The notes beneath the pieces were generated by a model. It saw nothing but the letters and a program-made list of their open reading frames with translations. It did not search any database and was not told the DNA's origin. This document shows positions 35,352 to 44,135 of a DNA stretch of 64,000 bases, piece by piece (position 1 is the stretch's first letter; every line of letters starts with the position of its first letter). Source of the stretch: Eoetvoesiella caeni (GTDB lineage: Bacteria > Pseudomonadota > Gammaproteobacteria > Burkholderiales > Burkholderiaceae_B); assembly GCF_003315175.1 (NCBI RefSeq), contig NZ_QNRQ01000002.1, positions 462,666 to 526,665 of the forward strand. Direction: 5' to 3'. The position numbers were made by a program, and so were the translations under genes.

Positions 35352-35401
35352 CCGGTTGGCGAATAGGGGGGCATTGCCGGATAATCGATACCTTGTTGTA
35401 C

Positions 35402-35431
35402 ATTCGCATGCACGTTGTTGTGCAGGCGAAT
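35402..35431 (+). promoter_or_regulatory. Stem-loop in the leader of the EamA transporter gene
   Basis: ATTCGCATGCAC at 35402-35413 pairs with GTGCAGGCGAAT at 35420-35431 with one mismatch and a six-base loop. It lies 17 bp before the start codon region, so it could affect ribosome access, or be an operator or the terminator of the TRAP operon; there is no clean T-run. Confidence 0.4.
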
Positions 35432-35448
35432 AGTTTGAAAGGATCGCA

Positions 35449-36330
35449 ATGCCCTTGAAGGATTGTCTTGCCGCACTGATAGTTATCGTGGCCTGGGGCG
35501 TCAATTTTGTCGTCATCAAGGTCGGCCTGCAAGAAATACCGCCTTTTTTATTGGGTTGCCTGCGTTTTGCGCTGGTGGCCCTGGCGGCGTTTTTCGTGCC
35601 GCGCCCGGCGGTATCCTGGCGGCTGCTTATTCTGTTCGGGATGACGCTAAGCGTCGGGCAGTTCGCTTTCCTGTTCACGGCCATGACGGTGGGCATGTCG
35701 GCCGGGCTGGCTTCGCTGGTGCTGCAGTCGCAGGCGTTTTTCACGGTGCTGATAGCCGCGCTGCTGCTGGGCGAGCGGATGCGGCCCCATCATATTGCGG
35801 GCATGGTTGTCGCGGCAGCCGGCCTGGGGTTGATTCAGTATGGCGCCCATGCGGGCAACGTTACGGCGCTGGGCTTTGTGTTGACTTTGGCCGCGGCCTT
35901 TTGCTGGGCCTGCGGCAATATTGTGGTCAAGTACACGCACAAGGTCGATGTGCTTGGCCTGGTGGTCTGGGGCGCCGTGGTGCCGCCCATTCCTTTTCTG
36001 CTGCTGTCCTGGGCGTTTGAAGGCAAAGCCGCCATCTATAACAGCCTTGCCAATCTAAGCCCGGTCGGATTCGGCGCGCTGATTTATCTGGCGCTTATTG
36101 CAACCACACTGGGTTATGTGCTGTGGGCCAAGCTGCTGACCCGCCATCCGGTCGGCAAGATAGCGCCGCTGAGCTTGCTGGTACCCATCGTGGGGCTGAT
36201 TTCCGCCATGCTGCTGCTGGGCGAAAGCCTTAGCCCGGCGCAGTGGCTGGGCGGGGCGATTGCCGTATTGGGGCTGGCCATCAATGTGTTCGGCTCGCGG
36301 TTTGCGCGCCGGCGTGCCGCGTTGCGTTAA
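35449..36330 (+). CDS. EamA/DMT family transporter
   Basis: The 293-residue protein has ten predicted membrane segments in two EamA repeats: an N-terminal [27 protein letters not shown] and a second repeat ending [37 protein letters not shown], both family signatures. Members export amino acids or metabolites (YdeD/RhtA type). A hairpin lies in its leader. It is followed 55 bp later by the aminotransferase gene; a shared role in amino-acid metabolism is possible but not shown. Confidence 0.88.
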   Translation: MPLKDCLAALIVIVAWGVNFVVIKVGLQEIPPFLLGCLRFALVALAAFFVPRPAVSWRLLILFGMTLSVGQFAFLFTAMTVGMSAGLASLVLQSQAFFTVLIAALLLGERMRPHHIAGMVVAAAGLGLIQYGAHAGNVTALGFVLTLAAAFCWACGNIVVKYTHKVDVLGLVVWGAVVPPIPFLLLSWAFEGKAAIYNSLANLSPVGFGALIYLALIATTLGYVLWAKLLTRHPVGKIAPLSLLVPIVGLISAMLLLGESLSPAQWLGGAIAVLGLAINVFGSRFARRRAALR

Positions 36331-36385
36331 AATCCCGCAATGGCCCGATGGGCGGCCGCTCTTTCTTTTATTACAGGAAGCGAAA

Positions 36386-37576
36386 ATGGAATTTGATCAG
36401 TCGGGCGTCAATGCATTAATGGAAATCACCACACGTCCGAAACTGGTGTTTGTGCGCGGCCAGGGTTCCTGGCTGGAAGACCACAATGGCAAGCGCTACC
36501 TGGACTTCATACAGGGCTGGGCGGTCAATAGCCTGGGCCATTGCCCGCCCGAACTTGTCGGTGCCATGGGCAAGCAGGCTGCGCAACTGATCAATCCTTC
36601 CCCGGCGTTCTACAACCAGCCGTCCATGGACCTGGCCAAGCGGCTTACCGGCGCATCGTGCTTCGACCGGGTATTTTTTGCCAACAGCGGCGCCGAGGCC
36701 AATGAAGGCGCGATCAAGCTGGCGCGCAAATGGGGCCGGCTGAACCGCAACGGCGCCTACAAGATCATTACGTTCGATCATAGTTTCCATGGGCGTACTT
36801 TGGCCACCATGTCGGCTTCGGGCAAGCCGGGCTGGGACACTATCTACGCGCCGCAAGTCGACGGCTTTCCAAAAGCCAACCTGAACGACCTGGATTCCGT
36901 CCGCGCGCTGATCGACGACAAAACCGTGGCCGTCATGCTCGAGCCCGTGCAGGGCGAAGCCGGCGTCATTCCGGCCAGCCCAGAGTTCATGCAGGCCTTG
37001 CGCAAGCTGACCAACGAGCTTGGCCTTTTGTTGATCCTGGACGAGGTGCAGACAGGGATGGGCCGCACGGGCAAGCTGTTTGCCTACGAGCATTCCGACA
37101 TCGTGCCCGACATCATGACGCTGGCCAAAGGCATAGGCGGCGGGGTGCCGTTGGCCGCCTTGTGCGCGCGCGAAGAAATCACCTGCTTCGAGCCCGGCGA
37201 CCAGGGCGGTACGTATAACGGCAACCCGTTGATGACGGCAGCCGGCATTGCCGTGTTCGACGCGATTACAGGCCGCGGCTTCCTGGACGCCGTGAATGCC
37301 CGCGCGGCGCAGTTGTCGGCCGGTTTGCTGGCGTTGTCGGCAAAATGGGGCATGAAGGGCGAACGCGGCGTCGGTTTGCTGCGCGCCCTTAAGCTGGACC
37401 GCGCCGATGGAACGCAAATCGTCGATACGGCGCGCGACTGGAGTCCCGAGGGCATGTTGTTGAATTCGCCGCGTCCGGACCTGCTGCGCTTCATGCCGGC
37501 GCTTAACGTCACCGAAGAAGAAATCGACTTGATGCTGGCGCGCCTGGATGAAGTGATTACCAAAGTGCGGGGCTGA
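36386..37576 (+). CDS. Class III aminotransferase, acetylornithine aminotransferase (ArgD) type
   Basis: The 396-residue PLP enzyme has [37 protein letters not shown], the PLP aspartate/glutamine motif [14 protein letters not shown] and the Schiff-base lysine in [14 protein letters not shown]. Size and motifs fit ArgD, which makes N-acetylornithine in arginine synthesis; a catabolic omega-aminotransferase is the alternative, since ArgD and succinylornithine enzymes are hard to separate. The ATG at 36386 follows ACAGGAAG. A strong terminator ends the gene. Confidence 0.85.
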   Translation: MEFDQSGVNALMEITTRPKLVFVRGQGSWLEDHNGKRYLDFIQGWAVNSLGHCPPELVGAMGKQAAQLINPSPAFYNQPSMDLAKRLTGASCFDRVFFANSGAEANEGAIKLARKWGRLNRNGAYKIITFDHSFHGRTLATMSASGKPGWDTIYAPQVDGFPKANLNDLDSVRALIDDKTVAVMLEPVQGEAGVIPASPEFMQALRKLTNELGLLLILDEVQTGMGRTGKLFAYEHSDIVPDIMTLAKGIGGGVPLAALCAREEITCFEPGDQGGTYNGNPLMTAAGIAVFDAITGRGFLDAVNARAAQLSAGLLALSAKWGMKGERGVGLLRALKLDRADGTQIVDTARDWSPEGMLLNSPRPDLLRFMPALNVTEEEIDLMLARLDEVITKVRG

Positions 37577-37607
37577 TGCATCGGCGCCTGTGGACTAGTT
37601 CCTGAAC

Positions 37608-37633
37608 AATGCGGCCCGCGGGCCGCATTTTTA
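37608..37633 (+). terminator. Rho-independent terminator after the aminotransferase gene
   Basis: A perfect 22-bp GC-rich palindrome at 37608-37629 (arm AATGCGGCCCG) is followed by further T residues to 37632. It lies 32 bp after the stop codon. Confidence 0.85.
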
Positions 37634-37800
37634 CTTGCAATGCTTTTGTTTGCCCAGATGGCGGAGCCGTTGCCGCGAGGGGCTTTCCATGGCGCGGGCT
37701 TTGTGCGCGTATCGATGATAAACTCGGGCGGTCCTGTATGGACGACTTTCCAGGCGCCGTTCGCGGCGCCAACGACTCCAATGAATAAAAGGGGGCATCC

Positions 37801-38022
37801 ATGCACTATATCTATCAGCTTCTCGCCGTGATACTTATCGGCACCGCAATCGGCGCAGCATTTAGCGGGCGCAACAATGTTCTTCTCTTTGGTTCTCTGG
37901 CGGCAATAGCGCTGGGGATAGTTACGGTCGCGGTTCCTTCGTGGATGCCTTTGGCTGTCGGCACCGTGATCTTTCTTGTGGTGCAGTTGATGCAGCGCGA
38001 CCCGGTTTCTTCGCGGGGCTGA
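37801..38022 (+). CDS. Small hydrophobic membrane protein, unknown function
   Basis: The 73-residue protein is mostly hydrophobic, with two or three short membrane segments (YQLLAVILIGTAIGAAF, NNVLLFGSLAAIALGIVTVAV, LAVGTVIFLVVQLM). AAAAGGGGG precedes the ATG and a terminator follows, so it is probably a genuine monocistronic gene. I do not recognise the family. Confidence 0.6.
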   Translation: MHYIYQLLAVILIGTAIGAAFSGRNNVLLFGSLAAIALGIVTVAVPSWMPLAVGTVIFLVVQLMQRDPVSSRG

Positions 38023-38077
38023 TCGTGCGTAGGCCTTAGCGGCCAGGTCGTTATGGCTTAACGCTGGTATGGAAAAG

Positions 38078-38104
38078 GCAGTCTCTCTTTTGAGGCTGCT
38101 TTTT
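38078..38104 (+). terminator. Terminator after the small membrane-protein gene
   Basis: GCAGTCTC at 38078-38085 pairs with GAGGCTGC at 38092-38099 (one G-T pair) with a six-base loop, followed by TTTTTCTT. It is 55 bp after the stop codon. Confidence 0.75.
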
Positions 38105-38130
38105 CTTGGTTGTGTTTTGGGTTCTTGAGC

Positions 38131-38350
38131 GGCCGGTCCGTTCCGCTGATTTTGCTCAGGTCGCTGCGGCCCCGGCGTTGCCGGGGCTACCCATTTCGAC
38201 GCTTGTTTTCAGGCGCTCGCGAACTCACGCGAACGGACGGCCACTGGCCGTCCGTAAACGCTGCGCTCGAACACGCGCTCGCTTGCCTCCTGAAAACAAG
38301 CGTCGAAATGGCTTGCTCCAACTTCGCAAAATCAGCGGAACGGACCGGCC
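38131..38350. repeat. 220-bp nested inverted repeat
   Basis: Three nested pairs share one centre. The outer arms 38131-38155 and 38326-38350 are identical over 25 bp; the middle arms 38191-38213 and 38289-38311 over 23 bp; the core 38233-38255 is an 11-1-11 palindrome (ACGGACGGCCA, C, TGGCCGTCCGT). The intervening segments do not pair as well. The element has no gene; short open frames inside it follow the repeat. It marks the edge between the core region and the accessory island. Confidence 0.85.
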
Positions 38351-38420
38351 TGGCGGTCTGGAGTTTTCCGCCATTTATGACCATTTGCAGGGCGATGACT
38401 GTTTGAAGTTAATAGCGTAG

Positions 38421-38732
38421 ACGCTAGACAAGACAGCGACTCGGGGGCGGGATTTCGTGGCGCGTTTCGGCGGCGAGGAGTTCATACTGGTGCTGCCGGA
38501 AGCGGATGCAAAGGGCGCGGCGCTGGTGGCCGAACGCTGCCGCAAGGCCATCAAACAGCTCGCAATCCCGCATTTTCATTCGTCGATCAGCGACCGGCTG
38601 ACCGTTAGCCTGGGTGTATGCACGTTGGTGCCGACCGCTGGCGACGGTATCCAGCGCTTCATCAATCGGGAGGAGGGGCTGCTCTACATCGCCAAGAAAA
38701 CCGGCCGCAACCCTTCTGCTTTTGAGAAATGA
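38421..38732 (+). pseudogene. Truncated GGDEF (diguanylate cyclase) domain remnant
   Basis: The frame encodes DFVARFGGEEFILVLPEADAKGAALVAERCRKAIKQL and SLGVCTLVP, then INREEGLLYIAKKTGRNPS, which is the active-site half (RFGGEEF) and C-terminal half of a GGDEF domain. The N-terminal half, including the first substrate-binding helix, is missing: an in-frame stop at 38418-38420 precedes it and the inverted repeat lies directly upstream. The last canonical repeat YxAKxxGRN is slightly altered (IAKKTGRN). It cannot fold as a full cyclase. Confidence 0.8.
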
Positions 38733-38897
38733 GGTAGGCCTGGTCTGGCTGACGTTGCCTGGCCTGTTAGGCAGAAGTCGACCCGGAGCGGTCTTAGGAG
38801 TCGCGAGAATCAGCGCCTGGTAGCAGTCGTTCAACGTTGAAATTAAACGGCGGACGGAGGCTTACCGAGGGTTATCCGCTCAAACGAGCACTTAGAT

Positions 38898-39473
38898 TCA
38901 CTGCGACAACCGAGCCGCCGCATCTTGATACTTTTTCCAGGAAACACCGGTAGCCTTGCCAACTAACATCGCATAAGCCTGCCCTGCTGGTGCACCTGAG
39001 AGCAATTCAGGTAGCGTATCCGCATCTACTTCTAAGGTTCGATTTGCCCACGCTGTCATTGCCTCAGGATACCTCGTTCCATACATAGCGCTTTCGTGGA
39101 GTACTTCCCGGGCGACACGCTGCAACTCGGCGAATGCCCGCCTTGCGCCAACAAGACTCTCCTTCTGCTTCGGCTGTATGACACGCTCCCAATCGAATCG
39201 CTCAGCAACTTCCGGCGGCATTTTTTGGACGGCCTGTTGATAGCCTTTTTGATTCTTCAGTACCGTCGCGTAAGGCAGCAATTCAAGTACGTACTTCTCG
39301 AGGATTGCCGTGGAATGACCTGCAGCTGCAGCCGCTGCTTCAGCATCGAGCCGAGCTATCTGGGCCTTTTTGGAAGAACTTGTCGAATCCATTGCAGCCC
39401 AGAACGCAAGAACTACAAGTACCGCCTGACCGACAATGATGCAGGCGAATTGCATGAATGGAGGATGAGTCAT
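38898..39473 (-). CDS. Unknown protein with one N-terminal membrane segment
   Basis: The 191-residue protein (ATG at 39473, MTHPPFMQF) has one hydrophobic segment (ACIIVGQAVLVVLAFWAAM) followed by a helical, Ala-rich cytoplasmic or periplasmic part (ARLDAEAAAAAAGHSTAILEKYVLELLPYATVLKNQ) and the tail PAGQAYAMLVGKATGVSWKKYQDAAARL. I do not recognise the family. Another frame starting at 39552 also begins with a membrane segment (MLPYIVAAASILVVVLSLY) and overlaps its 5' end, so an upstream partner or frameshift is possible. Confidence 0.5.
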   Translation of the reverse strand: MTHPPFMQFACIIVGQAVLVVLAFWAAMDSTSSSKKAQIARLDAEAAAAAAGHSTAILEKYVLELLPYATVLKNQKGYQQAVQKMPPEVAERFDWERVIQPKQKESLVGARRAFAELQRVAREVLHESAMYGTRYPEAMTAWANRTLEVDADTLPELLSGAPAGQAYAMLVGKATGVSWKKYQDAAARLSQ

Positions 39474-39753
39474 CCGGCGAAGTTTTCCGTTCTTTGTACA
39501 GTGAGAGCACAACTACGAGAATTGAAGCAGCAGCGACGATGTATGGAAGCATTCGATGAAATTTGACGTGTTATAAGGAGACACCCATGTGCTCAAGGAG
39601 GGTGATGGGGGCGTGCGTAGTCCTATGGATTCGCTGGCTGCGCGATCAATCATTTGACCAGACTGACATGCCGCAAAGCAGTCAATCGTTTACGACCGCC
39701 GATGGCCGGACAGAAACCAAGCGAATGGCGTCCTATTTAATTGTAAGTAAACA

Positions 39754-39958
39754 TCATGCTTTTGTCTGTTCTGCTATTTCCAGCGCATGATTGACCTTAA
39801 TACCAAGATATCGCACTGTGCTTTCGAGCTTGGGGCGACCAAGTAGTAATTGACCTGCTCTTACGTTTTTCGTACGCCGGTAAATTAATGAGGCTTTTGT
39901 TCTTCGCATGGTGTGCGTTTCGTATGGGGTGGGGTCTAGACCCCTTGCGGCTGGTCAG
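39754..39958 (-). pseudogene. Tyrosine recombinase (integrase) C-terminal remnant
   Basis: The minus strand encodes RGLDPTPYETHTMRRTKASLIYRRTKN, then RAGQLLLGRPKLESTVRYLGI and NHALEIAEQTKA with a stop at 39754-39756. This is the C-terminal end of a phage-type integrase, with the HxxR box (HTMR) and the catalytic Tyr in VRYLGI. The usual LLGH is LLGR here, so a conserved histidine is lost, and everything upstream is missing. It is too short for the usual gene finders and signals past integration of a mobile island. Confidence 0.8.
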
Positions 39959-39986
39959 GCGGCAGCGACGCGGATATGGTGGTGGT

Positions 39987-40337
39987 TCAAATGTGTTGAA
40001 GAATATTCACGAGGGCACCCGTGGGATCCTGAACATAGAAGCGACGTACTCCCCACGGCTCGTCAACAGGGCCGTAGACAATAGGGATGTTTCTGCCCTT
40101 CAAGCGCTTGAGAACTTCTTCAAGATTATCGACCTCAATGGATAGAGCGGGCACGTCAGTTCCTGAGCCGCCTTCGCTTGCAACGCTGACCTGAACCTCC
40201 ATGCTGGCGTCTGAGCCATACGTATGAATCCATCCGTGATCCATAAGCAAGTCAAGGCCAAGAATATCTTGATAAAAAGATCGAGCAAGAGCTGCATCAT
40301 TTGACTTCAGATTTGCAACGATTCGGTTTACTTTCAA
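39987..40337 (-). CDS. VOC (glyoxalase/bleomycin-resistance) superfamily protein
   Basis: The 116-residue protein has one pair of beta-alpha-beta-beta-beta repeats: MKVNRIVANLKSNDAALARSFYQDILGLDLLMDHGWIHTYG and PALSIEVDNLEEVLKRLKGRNIPIVYGPVDEPWGVRRFYVQDPTGALVNILQH. The final D-P-x-G-x-L-V-N region is typical. Members bind metals or antibiotics or isomerise substrates; nothing local fixes a function. It lies just behind the integrase remnant in the island. Confidence 0.82.
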   Translation of the reverse strand: MKVNRIVANLKSNDAALARSFYQDILGLDLLMDHGWIHTYGSDASMEVQVSVASEGGSGTDVPALSIEVDNLEEVLKRLKGRNIPIVYGPVDEPWGVRRFYVQDPTGALVNILQHI

Positions 40338-40680
40338 AGCATACTCCTATCAAAGCATCGGTCAATTGTTCCTCTGTTGTGCAGACACTATCGTGACAAA
40401 GTGCGCCAGAACACGGTGGATCAGACTGATAAATTGGTCGTCGCCCGTTTCGGGTCGATTGACATTCTACGCTGCGGCCGAATGCGACCCATTGCAGTCT
40501 TTCTAAGAAGCCTTGCCGAGGACCGCTCAGCAGCGGTAGCGGTCGGGCCCGTTGGTTGTGGATACTGGCATCGAAGGGCGTGAGAAGCTGACGGAGGCCT
40601 CGTATTGGGAGTAAGGTACGGAGTAGAGGCCTTGATTGCGCGGCACTTCGGCCTGTGCCGCCAGCAGAAACCAGAACCTT

Positions 40681-40932
40681 ATGAAGACCCTACACTTAGC
40701 ACTACGGCCAGTCCTTGCCGCGGTCGCATGCGCGTCGATTACCGCCTGCGCGGACAATCCGCCCCCGCAAACCGGCCTGGACTATCGCAGCCACCCATCT
40801 TCCACGACACAAGGCGCGAACAGCACCTCCGGTTCTTCGGGTCAGCTTTTGACCATACAGTCCGGCGAGGGGGAAAGGTTGAATCTTCCCTGGTTCATCC
40901 GGGATACACAAGATTGGATCAACAGCAGCTGA
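40681..40932 (+). CDS. Putative small lipoprotein
   Basis: The 83-residue product begins MKTLHLALRPVLAAVACASITAC, a signal peptide with a lipobox-like SITAC, so it could be a lipoprotein anchored at Cys23. The rest (Ser/Thr/Gly rich, then RLNLPWFIRDTQDWINSS) matches no family known to me. No clear ribosome site precedes the ATG, so the call is tentative. Confidence 0.45.
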   Translation: MKTLHLALRPVLAAVACASITACADNPPPQTGLDYRSHPSSTTQGANSTSGSSGQLLTIQSGEGERLNLPWFIRDTQDWINSS

Positions 40933-40993
40933 TCCCGACAGGATTCACTAGCCGTAAGCGACCGCACCTGGCCGCCTCCCGACACGCGAGGAT

Positions 40994-41293
40994 TCAACCA
41001 TGCGTGCTCAGAGGCTCTACCGTTAGCTTAAAGCCCATGGCATGGATCACTTTGAACAGCGTATCGGAGCTAGGCGCACGCTCTCCCGAAAGACTCTTGT
41101 AAAGGCTTTCCCGAGAAAGTCCGGTGTCGCGAGCCAATTGAGTCATGCCTCGGGCTCTGGCGATGTCGCCCAACGCTGCCGCCAATAGTGCTGGATCGCC
41201 ATCTTCCATTGCAACCTGGAGGTAGGCAGCGATATCTGCCTCATCGTTGAGATAGTTCGATGCATCAAACGGACGGGTCTTGATCTTGCTCAT
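40994..41293 (-). CDS. HigA-like antitoxin (helix-turn-helix, addiction module)
   Basis: The 99-residue protein (ATG at 41293, MSKIKTRPFDASNYL) contains a helix-turn-helix, IARARGMTQLARDTGLSRESLYKSLSGERAPSSDTLFKVIHAMGFKLTVEPL, the layout of the COG3636 addiction-module antidote group. It binds and neutralises the preceding toxin and represses the pair's promoter. It overlaps the end of the toxin gene by 29 bp; toxin comes first, as in higBA. Confidence 0.88.
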   Translation of the reverse strand: MSKIKTRPFDASNYLNDEADIAAYLQVAMEDGDPALLAAALGDIARARGMTQLARDTGLSRESLYKSLSGERAPSSDTLFKVIHAMGFKLTVEPLSTHG

Positions 41294-41585
41294 TTCGTAA
41301 CTCCTGAGCCAAAGCCTTGGCTCGTTCAATATCTTTCCTTTGGCTGGACTTATGGCCTCCGCCAAGCATCATGATGACTGTTCTTCCGTGCAAAATGTAA
41401 TACAGTCGCCAGCCTGGACCGAAGGCCTCACGCATTTCCCACACGTTGTCACCGATAGGTTTGTGGTCTCCAAGATTGCCAAGCGACGCCTTTCTTAGAC
41501 GAAGCTGTAGCCGCGCACGAGTCGTACGATCTTTTAGGCCGTCGAGCCACTGTACAAATTGCTCAGTTTCAAGGATGCTGTACAT
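41265..41585 (-). CDS. HigB/RelE-ParE superfamily toxin
   Basis: The 106-residue protein has the RelE/ParE-type core FVQWLDGLKDRTTRARLQLRLRKASLGNLGDHKPIGDNVWEMREAFGPGWRLYYILHGRTVIMMLGGGHKSSQRKDIERAKAL, matching the phage-derived Gp49-like group often paired with HigA. Such toxins usually cleave mRNA on the ribosome. It is the first gene of the pair and shares its last 29 bp with the antitoxin start. Confidence 0.88.
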   Translation of the reverse strand: MYSILETEQFVQWLDGLKDRTTRARLQLRLRKASLGNLGDHKPIGDNVWEMREAFGPGWRLYYILHGRTVIMMLGGGHKSSQRKDIERAKALAQELRNEQDQDPSV

Positions 41586-41891
41586 ACGCCTATTGTAGCC
41601 TTGCGGCTACGATTCGCAAGCCTTAATCTTGCATGTTGCAGGGTTATGGGTAATGAGGTGAACTGACGCAGTGATTAAGCAGTAATTGAATTGCTCTTCA
41701 AATACTTGGTGCGTTGATAAATAAGCGATGTTCTTGGTGCTTTTTAGCCCACGAGAGCTTCGGGGCGGATGATAAGTTTCGTCATGTAGGTCAGTATAGA
41801 TGGCAGCGAGCGCTTTTGGCCGACGAAGCGGACTGTTCGGGCCATAATAAGACTTTCAAGCGCTACTAAGTTTACCTTCTGAGCCTAAAAT

Positions 41892-42545
41892 ATGACGCAT
41901 ATATCGCTGATCGGAACTGTCCACGCTGAAAGTGGATGCGCCAACTTGGCTGAATTGCAGACGATCCTTGAACGCCTTCAACCTGACGTCATTTTTGCTG
42001 AAATTCCCACTGCCAATCTTACTGACTATCTCGGCGGCTCTCACGGCAATCTCGAGCCTGCTGCCGTTGCGCTCTATCGCAAGCGCCGTCCAGTCGACGT
42101 CGTGCCCGTGGACTTGAACCAACCAAGCGACGAGTTCTTCAGAAAATCGAAGGAGATGTTCAAAATGGTCGAAAGGACGAGCCCTAAATATCGCCGCCTG
42201 ATGGACCAGAATAGCCTCGACACGCATGATCACGGCTTTCCATACCTTAACAGCGATCGCTGCGCCCAAGCATGGGTGGCCATCTACGACGAGGTTCGTG
42301 CAACCGTCGAGTGGATCGGCGACGACAGATTGCGACAGATCTACGCTCTATGGAGCGAGATAAATGATCGTCGCGAGACGGGAATGCTAGAGAACATCAA
42401 TGGCTATTGCATCCGCTGCGCACTCTCTCATGGAGTGTTCCTCATCGGCGCTGGACACAGGAAGGCCATGGTGGAGAAGGTGCAAGAGCAACGAGGCGCC
42501 GGTACACCAGGAGTCTCATGGAACCTTGAACGTTCTCTGTATTAG
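41892..42545 (+). CDS. TraB/PrgY/TIKI-like putative hydrolase
   Basis: The 217-residue protein starts ISLIGTVHAESG and continues LQTILERLQPDVIFAEIPTANL, resembling the GTxH...E signature of the TraB/GumN/TIKI clan, some of which are metal-dependent peptidases or pheromone-shutdown factors. The C-terminal CALSHGVFLIGAGHRKAMVEKVQ fits the clan's second GxxH motif. The overall length is short and no membrane segment is seen, so a cytosolic hydrolase is likely. It stands alone in the island with about 300 bp of non-coding DNA on its left. Confidence 0.55.
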   Translation: MTHISLIGTVHAESGCANLAELQTILERLQPDVIFAEIPTANLTDYLGGSHGNLEPAAVALYRKRRPVDVVPVDLNQPSDEFFRKSKEMFKMVERTSPKYRRLMDQNSLDTHDHGFPYLNSDRCAQAWVAIYDEVRATVEWIGDDRLRQIYALWSEINDRRETGMLENINGYCIRCALSHGVFLIGAGHRKAMVEKVQEQRGAGTPGVSWNLERSLY

Positions 42546-42684
42546 GCAGTGTGAGGAAATGTCGGCCTCTGGCCGATTGTAGCCAAAGCCTAATGGTTGA
42601 ATCCGCAGCCCAAAGCGGTCGTTCCGGATATTCAGGCAAGAGACGCCGAGATTCCAGATCGTCCAGGATGGAGAGCGGAGCGGA

Positions 42685-43806
42685 TCAGATGATGTGAACT
42701 TCATCAACGACGGGCAGCCAAGCTTTGAACTCGGCCCCGGTGGAAACCTTTCTAAATCCAAGGGGGGTGACCATAAGCAGTGTGTGGTTGGCGCTTTCTG
42801 CGATGGGTGCAGCGTCCCACAGCCCGTGTTCTGTCACCTCGGCAATAAGGGCGGCAAACTCCGTTTCATTTTCGAAGCCGATTATCAAAACTTCAAAGCC
42901 CATCGTGGAAATTTCTGGCAAGAGAGCAGGTGGAAGATCTATTCCGGGGCTGATATAAGCGGCCACCATCTGTCCACCCAGACGGTCATTAATCCGTCTC
43001 TGCCGCTCGTAGGCGGCATCGACTTGTAGGCCGGGCGCGTCGGTTGAAAGAGAGAGACTCCCATCGTCTTTCAGTTCCAGTTTGTAAGGCATAGGTGGGT
43101 TCGCGCTGAATCGGCCTACGATAATCCGGGCAGGGCGGAAGGACTCTGCGGTTGCCTGGCGAAAAGCATGGAGGAGTTCGAAGAAGAATAGTGAAACTTG
43201 TACAGCATTCACCATTTCGGCGTTAGACACGAGCGTCGATTGACCGCCGTTTCTTCGCCGCAACCGCAGTCCTTCGGGGACTAGTATGTAGTCGGCATGT
43301 GCTATGGCGTTTCGGATGTCATCCCGGAAAGCGATCTCCAGCAGTCTTGCTAGGCCGGTCATTCCGATTGCGAACGCGACTTCCGCTAGGCGCCGGAACA
43401 TCGCGTTGGCATTAGGACCAACTACGGCTCGGGGGCTTTGGCGAACTCGGACGAGATCTTGAAATGGCCATAGGTTGTAGGGTTTCAATTGGGCAACCTG
43501 CATGGTATTTAACAGCCCTTCGTAGACGCCACCGGCTTCTGCGAGCTGAGCGTAAAGGCAGAGCATCTGACGAACTTCGGTCCGGGTCAGTGGTGAGCTC
43601 TTTGATCCTAGCGCCTTCAGTTCGCTGAAAACCTCAGACGCTGTGGCGACAGTGTTCCAACCGGCATCTTGCGCACCACGGGACTCAAGAAATAATGCTG
43701 CGAACGTGTCGACTTCATTGATCTTGCACGCAAAGGCGAACAAGTAGGTGAGATGGGTATTTAGCGCGCGAATGTAGGTTTCAGGTTCCATTCTCCTAGT
43801 GTCCAT
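42685..43806 (-). CDS. Unknown protein with a HEPN-like RNAIAH motif
   Basis: The 373-residue protein is helical in its first 220 residues and contains RDDIRNAIAHADYIL, where Arg165 and His170 form the R-x4-H pattern of HEPN domains, common in RNases of toxin-antitoxin and phage-defence systems. The C-terminal part (SLSTDAPGLQVDAAYERQRRIND, LLPEISTMGFEVLIIGFENETEFAALIAEV) is not recognised. It is flanked by other island genes including a GNAT-PIN protein. A HEPN assignment from one motif is tentative. Confidence 0.5.
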   Translation of the reverse strand: MDTRRMEPETYIRALNTHLTYLFAFACKINEVDTFAALFLESRGAQDAGWNTVATASEVFSELKALGSKSSPLTRTEVRQMLCLYAQLAEAGGVYEGLLNTMQVAQLKPYNLWPFQDLVRVRQSPRAVVGPNANAMFRRLAEVAFAIGMTGLARLLEIAFRDDIRNAIAHADYILVPEGLRLRRRNGGQSTLVSNAEMVNAVQVSLFFFELLHAFRQATAESFRPARIIVGRFSANPPMPYKLELKDDGSLSLSTDAPGLQVDAAYERQRRINDRLGGQMVAAYISPGIDLPPALLPEISTMGFEVLIIGFENETEFAALIAEVTEHGLWDAAPIAESANHTLLMVTPLGFRKVSTGAEFKAWLPVVDEVHII

Positions 43807-44135
43807 TAACTGATTTTCGGAAAAGTAGATAAGTTAAGCGTTGTATCGGAGTGATTGCACGCAACCCTTTTAGATGGAGCCTCGACGACTGCCTGCGCGA
43901 AAATCGACGCTGACATCGCCAAATAGCTGCTTCTCTTCACTGCATTTTCTGCAACATTATTCATGTGCCTATCCCTGTGGTTGAGAAAGCATCTAACTTG
44001 TTAGTAGATGGACCCGCAGATCCGTCTACGCTTAATCGTGCGGATACGGCAGGTCGGCCGGAACTCCTGTGGCAGGAACGGGTCGTATCGCGGCATTCTA
44101 ATCATTTAAGATCTTTGATCGAATGCCTCCGCATG
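43807..44135. other. Non-coding gap, nothing recognised
   Basis: This 329-bp stretch between two minus-strand island genes has no credible gene, repeat or terminator that I can support. Short frames within it lack any start context. Confidence 0.4.

Noticed and set aside
34089-35744. Minus-strand open frame of about 551 codons
   Set aside because: Antisense to the TRAP large permease and the EamA gene; the translation is His/Gln-rich with no recognisable domain.
38106-38420. Short open frames within the nested inverted repeat
   Set aside because: Their codons simply follow the palindromic DNA and there is no ribosome site.
39340-39552. Possible 70-residue minus-strand membrane protein (MLPYIVAAASILVVV)
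   Set aside because: It overlaps the better supported frame starting at 39473; kept only as a note because both frames begin with a membrane segment.
39563-39790. Possible 75-residue plus-strand gene
   Set aside because: It overlaps the integrase remnant and has no familiar sequence or start context.
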